From Phytophthora colocasiae (taxonomy: Eukaryota; Oomycota; Peronosporomycetes; Peronosporales; Peronosporaceae): DNA of 64,000 nucleotides. Under the pieces are notes generated by a model. It saw nothing but the letters and a program-made list of their open reading frames with translations, had not been told where the DNA came from and searched no databases. Position numbers and translations under genes: made by a program. Shown one piece after another: positions 1 to 9,245 of this stretch (positions are counted from its first letter, which is position 1; each line of letters begins with the position of its first letter). The stretch spans positions 868,001-932,000 of the forward strand of contig JAGKQI010000059.1 in the NCBI GenBank assembly GCA_018806915.1, read 5' to 3'.

Positions 1-2161
1 CGATCTCGAGCACGGTGCGAATCTCTTCCGGTGTGTGTTGCAGCACCACACAGCGGTTAGACGAAGATGATATGACTTCACTGCTGGAAATGTAGCCATT
101 TCTTTCGTCCAGCACGAACTCGTAGATGAACGCGTACGTTCCTGCGAGTGTCGCGCATGTGAGTCCTCGAGCCTTTTCGGAAAGCGCAGGCTGCGCGATA
201 CTGTCGAACTGTGGGAACATGAGCGTCATGAGAGCAGCGCAGAAGTCGCCCATGACACGTGTGATCGTCTCACCGTCCAGTCCTGCTGTATCCGCTGGAA
301 AAGAGCCTGGTTGCAAGGCGTGGGTCTGCTGGAACTGCTGGATTTGCTGCAGTAAAGCAGACACTCGGCAGCGATCCAGCACGTGCGTGGCCTGCAACTC
401 GCTCAGATCTCGAAGCCAACGTTCCAAGTCCTGAGCTATTGCCGTGTACCACTTGGACACTTCAGGGAACTGAGCGAGTGGGGCTTGCAGGCAGCTGAAA
501 TTGTTGAGGCGAAAGACCAGAGCGTCCACGGGGTCCAAACTGGCCACGCTTCGTTGACACATGATCTCCAGTGCTGGCAGGACGCCGTCGAATAGCGGTG
601 CTAGATCGGCTTCTTTCTCTTGCTCGGGCAGCAGTGATGTCTGGAAAACTTCAAGGAGAGCTACGAGTCGATGGGAAACGTCCAAAGTCACGTGTGTAGC
701 AGCCAGACTCGCTGCGTAGTCCTGTGCGGAGGTTGCCACGGCATCCACGAGCTGCTGGAACTGACGATGGAACGCTTCGTTGGCAGCTTCACGGCAGTGG
801 CGGAGCGCACGAGCCACTGCTGCGTGCACCACCAGCTCATCAAACTTATGATGATAGAAGGCCAGCAGATGCACGAGCTTGTAGGCGATAACGATGCCGT
901 GTGGAGAGCTAAGTGTTTGCTCAACACGAACTTGAAGTGGTCTTGCTACACCGTCAAACGCGCGCCCAACCATGGAAGTGCAGATTTCTTCGGAAGAGGC
1001 ACTCACAGTAGCAGACTCGTCCACTTCTTCACTTGGAGAAGGGTCAGAAGCTGCCGAAGGACTAAACTCAATGTCGCCATCAAACAGCACGCGGAAGAAC
1101 TCGCTCTCCGTAGCAATAGCCTGGTGGACCCACGCTAGCATATCGCCGCAGTATCGCACAGGGTCGTGCGCATGCATTTCAATGGGACGAGGGATGCCGT
1201 TTGGTCCTCCTACAGTCAGCGCCATAATAAACCGCCGGACAATCAGTGAGCGCCGCGACGTCGTTAAACTTTCCTTGCAGTAGCTGCACACGTCACAAAG
1301 TCAGTAAAATACCAAGTTAGATTGGAGAAACCTCACGTACTTGTAGAATTCGGCGCGGTCGCTCAACAGGGCGATGGCTCGGTGCAGCATATTGCTCGGT
1401 TCTCCATCGACTTCTGCACATTTCCTGGCCGTCCACTGGTACAGTCTCTCAAAGCCAGCTTCCTGGTACTTCCCAACTGCATCCAGCAGCTCCAGAGCAC
1501 AATTGACCTCTCCCGAGGCCACCAACTGCTTACAATCGGCTTTAACCTGTTGAACTCGCTCCAAAGTGTTGAAAAAGTCGCCCATAGACTCTTCCGGTAG
1601 GTTTTCGGCATACAAAGCTCGAATTTCATCCTCCGTCAACTGGTATCGGTCTAAAAAGTCCTTAGCTTCCTTCCATTCCTCTTGTACTTTGTCTCTGTAT
1701 CAAATTTAAACAAAATAACTTTAAAACATAAAATCTAATACTAAAAAAAATAAAATGACAAACCTTTTCAATGCCAAAGCTGCAGCTTCTGTCTGCACTT
1801 GTTGGGTCTCTCGCTTGGTGGTTTCTAGAAATCTATGAACTTGGTCGCATTTGCCATCTAAAGCGTCCACCTGATCTGCCAGATTTGAAACTTGTTCTAA
1901 AGCACGTTCTAAACCATCTAGAGCCTTCTGAGCCAGCGCGAGCTGTTGCTGTTCCAGATTCGAGCGTAGATTGCGTCGCAAAGTGGCTAAAGTGGGCGTT
2001 TCAGAGCCTGAAGACGCGTCCAGCTGCACGAGAGACGGACCAGAGGAAGAATTGTCAGTAACCAAGGTACGCAGCAGCGCCTTGGTGGCCTCCAGCTCTG
2101 CGCGGGAGCCCAGGAGCTTGTGCACGCGAGCCTGCAGCGCTGCCGGAGCAGGTGTCGCCAT
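1..2161 (-). CDS. COG6: COG6, conserved oligomeric Golgi complex subunit 6 (3' end cut by window edge)
   Basis: COG6 is a subunit of the eight-protein COG tether that captures recycling vesicles at the Golgi. Three exons are visible: 2161-1764, 1694-1341 and 1283 to the window edge. The introns are 69 and 57 bp; donors GTTTGT and GTACGT and acceptors ACAG and GCAG keep the frame. The N-terminus is coiled-coil rich. Exon 2 has the family pattern of FFNTLERVQQVKADCK and AGFERLYQWTARKC. Exon 3 carries GGPNGIPRPIEMHAHDPVRY and GDMLAWVHQA, the most conserved COG6 block. About 678 residues are visible without a stop, already near the usual length of about 650-700, so only a short C-terminus is missing. 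The ATG at 2161 opens the ORF. Family assignment is from memory of the conserved block and is strong. Confidence 0.9.
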
Positions 2162-2932
2162 GATGTTTTCTGCAAATTTGATTATGTCGCGTGGAGCACA
2201 TAAATTATATGAATATAGAGGCTTTATTTATTTAGCACATGCCTACCAGTCCTTTTTAGCTGGTAGGAGTTAACATCGCTGTGTGGTCCTTCATTCGTCA
2301 AACAGTGTGACTGTTTCGAAGGGCAGCCGAAGCCTTCAGTCGAATAGTTTGGTAATGAAATACAGCCGAAGGGGGCTTCGGAGAAACTTTGTTGCAGGCC
2401 AGAGCCGACGAGCGCGTGTGGTCAGTGACGAACGCCACTAAACCCAAGCAGAAAGGATTCCCCATCCAACCCGGCGTAACTCGTCGAAGTACGAGAGAGA
2501 TTGAAATCTGCCCTAAACGTGTGTATTGCGATTCCACCATGAATTTGATGGAGATGAATCCCATTTTTATCGCTCTCCGGCGCTGAGAGGGGCGCGCCTA
2601 CTCCTTTGGTACGACGCTAGATCAACGGCAAGCCGCTGAGAGCAGTTGGCAGTAGTCGAGTCAGGAGCAGCACAGTTTCCGCCGTTTCCGTCATTTGTAG
2701 TTGGTTATGCCCTGTTTGTCCAATTGAGCGACGTGTTTGGCTGGGTCGAATACGTTCAGCAGCACGTTATCCGTTCGTTGAAGCACAAACAGACTAAGAC
2801 ATTGCGGTCCGCGTGCCAATGACACTCAGCAGCCAGCCTAGAAACACAACCGTAGCGACTGAACTCTCTCCTTGCCATCCACTCTCACTCGTGTGATGAA
2901 TGGATGAAGACGTAGATCTTCCCAGACCCGAG
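2162..2932. other. Intergenic stretch between COG6 and the Copia element
   Basis: No gene is supported. An ORF of 65 codons on the plus strand (2389-2586) and an overlapping 88-codon ORF on the minus strand show no recognisable motif. The sequence is not visibly repeated elsewhere in the window. It holds the COG6 promoter at its left end and the Copia target site at its right end. Confidence 0.4.
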
Positions 2933-2937
2933 CGTAG

Positions 2938-3293
2938 TAGCAGCTTCTGCGCGGTCTTGTTCAGTGCTTTGGCGTTCTCCGTCAGGTTCTTCAGCGTCTC
3001 CTCAAGGCTGCGAGTCGGTGTCCACTTGGTCTCCTAGCGAAGCAGGTAAGAAGTAGTGAAGTGTGTAGTTCAGGGTAAAACCCAAAGTGGTATTGATAGT
3101 TACTTGCTGCTATTACTACAGCAAGAGGGGGAAAGCCACAGGCAACAAAACCCCCTTTAGAGCAGAGAACGCATCCATCAAGATGGTCTCCACCCTTCTC
3201 GTCTCTCCGTGACCAGAGTGACGATTCTTGACACAGGCGAAAGTTCTCCATCGGGTAGAACCCGAGTGTGGACCCACGGCCCACAAACTCATA
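2938..3293 (-). repeat. 3' LTR of the Copia element
   Basis: 356 bp, direct repeat of 7926-8281. On the element's strand it begins TATGAG and ends GCTGCTA, so the ends are TA..TA rather than the usual TG..CA. The boundaries are fixed by the CGTAG target duplication on the outside and the polypurine tract on the inside. Confidence 0.9.
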
Positions 3294-3300
3294 CTCCCCC
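3294..3300 (-). promoter_or_regulatory. Polypurine tract
   Basis: GGGGGAG on the minus strand lies immediately 5' of the 3' LTR and just after the polyprotein stop codon (3305-3307). This is the expected place for priming of plus-strand DNA synthesis. Confidence 0.75.
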
Positions 3301-3304
3301 GGAA

Positions 3305-6300
3305 CTAAGCCTCCGTGTCATCACCATGATCAGCACTAAGCCGACCTGTAACATCAGCTCGAAGCCGAACTCTACCCGGTGATTGCCTTCCGTCAGCTTC
3401 GGTAGCGTCTCCGCTCCGATCTTCTGCCAACGTTTTGCGCCGCATCACAACGGCTTCCTTATTCTGGCACTTAGCCAGTTTCACGCTTTGACGCTCCTCT
3501 GCGCCTTTAACATCGTGTAGACGATCTTTCACGTCCTCATTATTCCGGCGTTCTTCTGCGCCCTTCACATCTCTCACACCAAGCTTCTCTCTAAGCTTCT
3601 CGAATCGCTGGGGTCCAAGAGCCTTAGTGAAAATATCTGCGACGTTCTCTTCCGTCGAGACATACTCCACCATCAACTTCTCCTTGGCCACCAGCTCAGC
3701 GATTTTCCGGCTCTTCTTCGCAAAGCGCCTCACTCCATCAAAGTTCCCAGCATCTGATGACACCTTGATCGCACTCTGGTTGTCCATCAGCAGGAGTCCA
3801 ATCTCCTGTTCCAATCTGAGCTCCTTCAGTAGCTTGCGTGCCCACAGCAAGTCCTCCACACACATGCTAGCAGCTACCAGCTCCGACTTGCAGGTGTCAT
3901 CCGTTACTGAACTCTGCATCTTGCTTTTGAAGCCGAAACTGTGACCACACAGCTTCAATACGTATCCAGTAACCGACCTTGACGTGTCGGGACAGTTAGC
4001 GTGATCCGCGTCGCTAAACGCACTTATTTGCAGTGCATTGCTCGGCTCAGTGTCACTGTGCATGTAGGTCAGCCCATAGGTTCTCGTCCCTCGCAGGTAC
4101 CTCAGCACTCTCTTCGCGGCAGCGAAGTTCTCCTTCGTGTAGCTCCCCGTATGCCTGCTCAGGTTTCGCACCGCGTTCGCGATGTCCGGTCGCGTGCAGG
4201 TCACAAGGTATTGTAATGCACCAATCAGCTCCTGATATTTCACCTCTTTGTCGTTAATTTTCGTCTCATCTCGCTCAAGTGCCATCACCTTCTCATTGTG
4301 TTGTTGTGGCGATCTCACCGTCTTTGCATCTGTCATCTGGAATCTCCTCAGCACCTTATCGATATATGCCGTTTGAGAGAGGCATAGCAACTTCCCCGGT
4401 TCATAGCGAACCTCCATTCCGAGCAGATAGTGCACCTTGCCTAAGTCCTTTAGCGCAAACTGCATCTTCAGCTCGTCCTTCAGCTGGTCGATGTCTTCCC
4501 GATCTCCAATAATCATTACGTCGTCGACGTACACTGTCACCATCAGCAGTCTTCCGTCGACCCACTTGTAGTACAAGCCGACGTCAAACGTGCTCCTCTT
4601 CAGTTTCAGCGCCTCCAAACGCTTGTGCAAGGTTTGATACCACAGCCGTGCTGCTTGTTTTAGTCCGTAGATGCCCTTCAGCAACCGGTACACTTGGTCC
4701 GTTCCGTCACTGAATTCAATCGGCTGCTCCACGTAGATCTCTGCATCGTCAATGTCGCTGTTCAGGAAAGCCGTCTCGAAGTCCACTTGGTCCACGTCCA
4801 GCCCTAAAATCATAGCCAATAGCAAGATAAGTAGCATTATCATCCATCGTGCAACAGGTGAGTACGTCTTCCAATACTCATATCCGAATCGTTGCTCGTA
4901 GCCATGCACGACCAGTCTCGCTTTGTAGCGTTGCACTCTTCCATGTTCATCTCGCTTGACCTTCAGGACCCACTTTGTTGTCATGACTTTGACGTATACT
5001 CCGTCTGAGCCCTTAGGCCTGTCAACTTTGACCCAGGTCTTGTTCTTGACCAGCGACTCGTATTCTTTCTTCAGGGCCTCTTCCCACTGCTTCCATTGTG
5101 GTGAATTCATCGCTTCATCCACACTGGTAGGCTCATCCACTTCTTCTTCTGTCAGTAATTGGTAGCCACTCAGCCTCACATTTTGCTGTCGCACTCTTGC
5201 AGATCTCCGCAATGGTTGGTTCTGCTGTTGTCGCCGTCCTCTCCTTCTCGGTGCACGCGCAGCTCCTGCTGCCTGAATTATCATTTCTCCAGCTTCCGAT
5301 TCATCGCTGGACGAGGATTCTGCTTCTGCATTCGTCTCAGGAACACAGCACTCAGCACTCAATTCCTTCGGTAAACTGCTCCTAATTATACTGGTTGCAC
5401 GCTCGTGCACGTCTCCATCAGCCACAAATTCCACCGGTAGGGGCACAAATGGTATGTAGTCGTAGTTCTTGTGCTTGCCCACCAGCAACGCGTCCACGTA
5501 CTTCCTGCTCACTGTCACGTCTTCACGAAACTTCACATCTCTGGACTCTACTATTCGGCCCGTACGAAGGTGTAACAGCCTGTATCCGGGTGCAGTGTGC
5601 GAGAATCCTAGCAGCAACGCTGGTTCCGCCTTTGGGCTGAGCTTGTCCTTTCTCTTTGGTACATATACGAACCCAACAGCACCACACACTCGAATCTTAG
5701 CCAAGTCTGGCTTTTTGCCATAGAGTTTCTCTGACGGGGTCTTCCCGTCCAGTGCTTTGGTAGCACTCATGTTGTCGATATCCACGATGTAGCGTAGTAC
5801 CTCCGGCCACAACTTCGCAGGCATTCCTGCCGCTTGCATTGCTGTTCTGGTCTTGTTGGCCAGGAGGCCATTCATCTTCTCAACCAGCGCGTTCTCCTCT
5901 GGAGTATACGCGTGAGTCGGCACAAAGTCGATCCCATGCAGCTCAAGAAAGGTCTCTAATTCTGCATTCACGAACTCTCCACCTCCGTCGCTCGAGAAAG
6001 TCTTAACTCTGTGTCCTTGGGCGATCAGCTTCTTTATTAGCGCAATTGTGTTGGCGTTCGCGTCGCTTTTCCTCTGGATAGGATAGCACCACTTGAACCT
6101 GGAGCCTTCATCCTGTATAATCTGAAAGTATCGAATCCCTCCAGAGCCAGGTATGAATTTTCCCATTTCACAAGTGTCAGACATTAAGCGCTCGTAATTC
6201 ACCTTGGTTCGTTTGTCTTTTGCGCCCTTCTTGTATGACATTCGACGTCGCTTCGCCGACATGCAGGTCAAACACTGAAAGTTCTTCTTGAACAAGTCCT

Positions 6301-7585
6301 TCGGGATGTCCATGCCGTCCACCACGTTGTTGTCTACCATACTCTTGATGGCAGCTACATTCAGGTGCCCCAACCGCTCGTGCCACCTCATCAATGGGCT
6401 GGCATCGGCGTTGAGCGTGGACATCACCATGACCACCGGCAATTTAGTCTTCAACCAGTAATGCGACCCACTCTTCACGAATTCCAGTCGCCCATCCGCC
6501 GAGTCCAACCAGCATCTTCGAGGCGTCACACCGGCCTGGCTAAACGACGGAGTCCAGCCACTGCTCTCCATCTTCCCGAGGCTAATCAAGTTCACAGTTC
6601 CAGCAGGCGAAAACTCCACGTCCTTCAGTTCCACCACAGTCGTACTGCCGTTCCTGCCCGGTACGTCGAGCTTCACCGTCCCGCACATCACTCCTTTTGT
6701 GACTTCGCCTGTCCACACCTTGAACATCGCTTTAGACTTCTTCACGCTTGAGTAGAGCTCCTTGTTCACGCACACGTGCGTTGAACTGCCGCAGTCCAGC
6801 ATCCATGAGCTTCTGTTGCACGTCTGGTTATCCTTCACTACCATGCCAACCATAGGAAAGTCTCCATCGTCTTCGTCGTCGCTGCTGCTGCTGCTCGCGT
6901 ACTTGCGAACGATCTCGGGTGCATTCTCATTCAGTATCAGCATGTTGCTCCGCACTCCCGGTCTGTCCTCAGCGTTGTCCTTCTTCTTGCTCTTCTTCTT
7001 CTTGTCCTTACCCTCCGACTTTTCAGTGGTTTTCTTCTGCTCGTCACTCCCCACCTTCTTCGTCTTCTTCAGATAGTGCCAGCATTGATTCCGAACATGC
7101 CCGACTTTGCCACAGTGATAGCATTTCCGTTTCTTCCACGCTCCCCCGTTTCCCTTGGGTTTCTTTCCTTGCCCATCGGTCGTCGAGGTTGCACTCATCA
7201 CCACTTGCGGCGTCCCGGCACTTCCATTTACTCCACTCCCGCCACTCATGATCTCCACCATTCGAACTCGCTCGTCTTTGGACCTCAGAGCGTTTGTAAA
7301 CTGCTGAAGTGTCCATGGCGTTCCTTGCCTAGCCGGTAAGTCAAATTGCTCAACGAGCTCAGGGTGAGTCAACGTGACCCCCATTGTCAGGACTCTCAGC
7401 ATCTCTGCGTCGTCCACGGCGTGAGTAGTTCCCATACTGCCCAGCTGCTGTCGAATCCGGTGCATCGTCGTCAGGTACTCGGTCATTGGCCGTCCTGGTT
7501 CAGGCTTAGTGCTGTACAGCTGCGCTCTGAGTAGCGCCACGTACGAGAAGTCCTCTGCGTCTTGTCTGCCTTGATAGTGTCCCAC
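3305..7585 (-). CDS. Copia gag-pol polyprotein (main frame, 5' end in another frame)
   Basis: About 1426 codons remain open. In order: the capsid tail; a CCHC zinc knuckle (CYHCGKVGHVRNQC, about residues 156-169 of this frame); a protease with the motif LDCGSSTHVC near residue 265 (D-C-G instead of the usual D-S/T-G); the HHCC zinc and catalytic DDE core of integrase (SSDGGGEF, TPEENALVEKMNG); reverse transcriptase with WKTYSPVARW, QVDFETAFLN and YVDDVMIIG; and RNase H (DADHANCPDTSRS, MDNQSAIKV). No internal stop is seen, so the pol enzymes look functional. The first ATG of this frame (7585) is not the real start: the gag N-terminus lies in the overlapping frame upstream, so one base appears to be missing near 7551 unless a -1 shift is used. 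Confidence 0.93.
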   Translation of the reverse strand: MGHYQGRQDAEDFSYVALLRAQLYSTKPEPGRPMTEYLTTMHRIRQQLGSMGTTHAVDDAEMLRVLTMGVTLTHPELVEQFDLPARQGTPWTLQQFTNALRSKDERVRMVEIMSGGSGVNGSAGTPQVVMSATSTTDGQGKKPKGNGGAWKKRKCYHCGKVGHVRNQCWHYLKKTKKVGSDEQKKTTEKSEGKDKKKKSKKKDNAEDRPGVRSNMLILNENAPEIVRKYASSSSSDDEDDGDFPMVGMVVKDNQTCNRSSWMLDCGSSTHVCVNKELYSSVKKSKAMFKVWTGEVTKGVMCGTVKLDVPGRNGSTTVVELKDVEFSPAGTVNLISLGKMESSGWTPSFSQAGVTPRRCWLDSADGRLEFVKSGSHYWLKTKLPVVMVMSTLNADASPLMRWHERLGHLNVAAIKSMVDNNVVDGMDIPKDLFKKNFQCLTCMSAKRRRMSYKKGAKDKRTKVNYERLMSDTCEMGKFIPGSGGIRYFQIIQDEGSRFKWCYPIQRKSDANANTIALIKKLIAQGHRVKTFSSDGGGEFVNAELETFLELHGIDFVPTHAYTPEENALVEKMNGLLANKTRTAMQAAGMPAKLWPEVLRYIVDIDNMSATKALDGKTPSEKLYGKKPDLAKIRVCGAVGFVYVPKRKDKLSPKAEPALLLGFSHTAPGYRLLHLRTGRIVESRDVKFREDVTVSRKYVDALLVGKHKNYDYIPFVPLPVEFVADGDVHERATSIIRSSLPKELSAECCVPETNAEAESSSSDESEAGEMIIQAAGAARAPRRRGRRQQQNQPLRRSARVRQQNVRLSGYQLLTEEEVDEPTSVDEAMNSPQWKQWEEALKKEYESLVKNKTWVKVDRPKGSDGVYVKVMTTKWVLKVKRDEHGRVQRYKARLVVHGYEQRFGYEYWKTYSPVARWMIMLLILLLAMILGLDVDQVDFETAFLNSDIDDAEIYVEQPIEFSDGTDQVYRLLKGIYGLKQAARLWYQTLHKRLEALKLKRSTFDVGLYYKWVDGRLLMVTVYVDDVMIIGDREDIDQLKDELKMQFALKDLGKVHYLLGMEVRYEPGKLLCLSQTAYIDKVLRRFQMTDAKTVRSPQQHNEKVMALERDETKINDKEVKYQELIGALQYLVTCTRPDIANAVRNLSRHTGSYTKENFAAAKRVLRYLRGTRTYGLTYMHSDTEPSNALQISAFSDADHANCPDTSRSVTGYVLKLCGHSFGFKSKMQSSVTDDTCKSELVAASMCVEDLLWARKLLKELRLEQEIGLLLMDNQSAIKVSSDAGNFDGVRRFAKKSRKIAELVAKEKLMVEYVSTEENVADIFTKALGPQRFEKLREKLGVRDVKGAEERRNNEDVKDRLHDVKGAEERQSVKLAKCQNKEAVVMRRKTLAEDRSGDATEADGRQSPGRVRLRADVTGRLSADHGDDTEA

Positions 7586-7863
7586 ATCTCCTTCGCGGTA
7601 GCCATTGTGCAGATCTTATTCACCTCATCGTCTTGACACCCGCGCAACCCGCGCAGGATCGTAGCCTTGGCAAGTCGATTTCTTCTGTCAAAGATTTCTT
7701 GTTGGTCAGCATCATTGGCGTGACGTGTCTCTGTTCCGGTCACCACTCCCCATGCTTCACGTTCATCCAGGTAGAGCTCCAGCTCCACTTGGTACAACTC
7801 AAAAGTCCCTTCAAACCTCGGGGGCTTAGAGCTTCCTCGCTGCACTTGTTGTGCAGCCGCCAT
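7551..7863 (-). CDS. N-terminal part of Copia gag, frame-shifted from pol
   Basis: Starts at ATG 7863 (MAAAQQVQRGSSKPPRFEG) and shows the UBN2-like capsid pattern RRNRLAKATILRGLRG and AKEMWDTIKADKTQ. After about codon 104 homology moves to the second frame (FSYVALLRAQLYSTK), which runs on into pol. The ORF itself stays open to 7483 but that tail is out of frame. Copia elements normally use one continuous gag-pol ORF, so a one-base deletion is more likely than programmed shifting. This is inferred from the protein pattern; a sister copy would settle it. Confidence 0.75.
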
Positions 7864-7913
7864 GTTGTCGTTATCGTCGCAGTAGTTGTCGTTCCCAGCC
7901 TTGCAGAGCTTTT

Positions 7914-7925
7914 GGGCTCATAACC
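7914..7925 (-). promoter_or_regulatory. Primer-binding site for an initiator-tRNA-Met half-molecule
   Basis: Directly next to the 5' LTR the minus strand reads GGTTATGAGCCC. Its complement GGGCTCATAACC is the anticodon stem-loop of eukaryotic initiator tRNA-Met, including the CAT anticodon. Drosophila copia is known to prime with an internal half of this tRNA; the site here fits that mechanism, not 3'-CCA priming. Confidence 0.7.
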
Positions 7926-8281
7926 TAGCAGCTTCTGCGCGGTCTTGTTCAGTGCTTTGGCGTTCTCCGTCAGGTTCTTCAGCGTCTCCTCAAGGCTGCG
8001 AGTCGGTGTCCACTTGGTCTCCTAGCGAAGCAGGTAAGAAGTAGTGAAGTGTGTAGTTCAGGGTAAAACCCAAAGTGGTATTGATAGTTACTTGCTGCTA
8101 TTACTACAGCAAGAGGGGGAAAGCCACAGGCAACAAAACCCCCTTTAGAGCAGAGAACGCATCCATCAAGATGGTCTCCACCCTTCTCGTCTCTCCGTGA
8201 CCAGAGTGACGATTCTTGACACAGGCGAAAGTTCTCCATCGGGTAGAACCCGAGTGTGGACCCACGGCCCACAAACTCATA
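7926..8281 (-). repeat. 5' LTR of the Copia element
   Basis: 356 bp and, by eye, identical to 2938-3293. It should carry the element's promoter. The flank beyond it (8282-8430) contains several CGTAGTA motifs and a 10-bp inverted repeat CGTAGTAAGA..TCTTACTACG near 8410-8440, matching the CGTAG target. Confidence 0.9.
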
Positions 8282-9217
8282 CGTAGTACCAAAGCTTCTC
8301 CTTGGCGTAGTAAGAAAACTGCGTAGTAACAAACGTCCATACTACTTGTAGCAGTTAGCAGCATCTCCTCTGTCGGCTTTGAATCAAAGTGCTAAAGCAA
8401 GCCTGCGACCGTAGTAAGAAAGCGGATCTTACTACGAGGCATGAGAAAAAAAATTCTGCCGCGGTTTCTTTTCGATTTGTAGTGTACTCGTCCCATTCAA
8501 CGAGCGAGTGACGTCGGTTACGTCATTGGCGGCTTGCCCCAAAATTGCGATGAGTCAGCTAGAATTGCAGAGAGATCTGGAGGCGACGGTTTCCCTTACG
8601 TTGTAAATTACGAAGCTATATGGTGCTGCGTGGCAATGTACTTACTAGTCTAGAGTAGCAACACGCTGTGAGTTCGAGTCCGGCCACGCGGTCATCAAGA
8701 AAGCTACGAGCAGTAAGACCCTTTTCATAACTGCCCAACTGGTAGTCCTTTCTGTGTTCCGAACTCGGTCGTCACCAAAATCTACGTACCACTTCAACGT
8801 CAATTACTGAAAGTGAGCGAGTCCCTCAGTGCACTGCGGCACCATCCTGTATGTAAGCGAGTTAGTACACGAAGACTCTTCTGCTACAATGCTAATTGTC
8901 TTTTATGTTGTTGGTGGCGCTCTCGTTGTTCCGTAGCATTACTCTCTCACTTGGTCTTCGCGAGTGACCAAACTGAACGGCGAGCTGCTGAGAAACACGA
9001 GACGCAAGACAATTCCATCGCTGTCATCGAATTGCCCCTAACGGCGTGAGACGATGGGAACCCAGCCATCGCGCCCCGATCGCAAAGACGGCGCTTCGTC
9101 ATCTTCCGTGGAAATTGAGGCCAGCGGAGCATTTGCACTGTGCGTTTGACCCCTTCCCCATCCACCGGCCACGCTCAGACGCTCCAGTGCTTCATTTCCC
9201 AAAATCCTCCGTGTCTG
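8282..9217. other. Intergenic region upstream of the bZIP gene
   Basis: No gene is supported. It contains repeated CGTAGTA motifs next to the Copia insertion and a tRNA-B-box-like string GTTCGAGTCC near 8673 with no pairing T-stem. The right end holds the bZIP promoter. Confidence 0.4.
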
Positions 9218-9231
9218 TCATTTCCCAATTC
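9192..9231 (+). promoter_or_regulatory. Oomycete-type initiator for the bZIP gene
   Basis: TCATTTCCCAATTC at 9218-9231 matches the oomycete core promoter consensus TCATTYYNCAWTTT at all but the last base. A second weaker match, TCATTTCCCAAAAT, starts at 9192. A start there would give a 5' leader of about 25-50 nt before ATG 9246. Position and match are seen; function is inferred. Confidence 0.5.
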
Positions 9232-9245
9232 CCACTCAAGCGCTC

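Larger units (their letters stand above)
2938..8281 (-). mobile_element. Full-length Ty1/Copia LTR retrotransposon
   Basis: A 5344-bp element on the minus strand bounded by two 356-bp LTRs (2938-3293 and 7926-8281). Flanking 5-bp direct repeats CGTAG (2933-2937 and 8282-8286) are the target duplication. The domain order gag, protease, integrase, reverse transcriptase, RNase H is that of Copia (Gypsy has integrase last). A primer-binding site abuts the 5' LTR and a GGGGGAG polypurine tract abuts the 3' LTR. The LTRs look identical base for base, which implies a recent insertion. It sits about 960 bp upstream of the bZIP gene. The gag reading frame is broken once near 7551. Confidence 0.95.

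Noticed and set aside
126..1283. Plus-strand frames of 60-155 codons over COG6
   Set aside because: They are shadows of COG6 exon 3, which reads continuously on the minus strand with family motifs.
3305..7863. Numerous plus-strand frames over the Copia element
   Set aside because: All lie opposite conserved gag-pol coding sequence.
8620..8700. tRNA-like B-box string GTTCGAGTCC
   Set aside because: The T stem does not pair (GTGAG against CCGGC) and no acceptor stem is found. Probably chance or a very old SINE trace.
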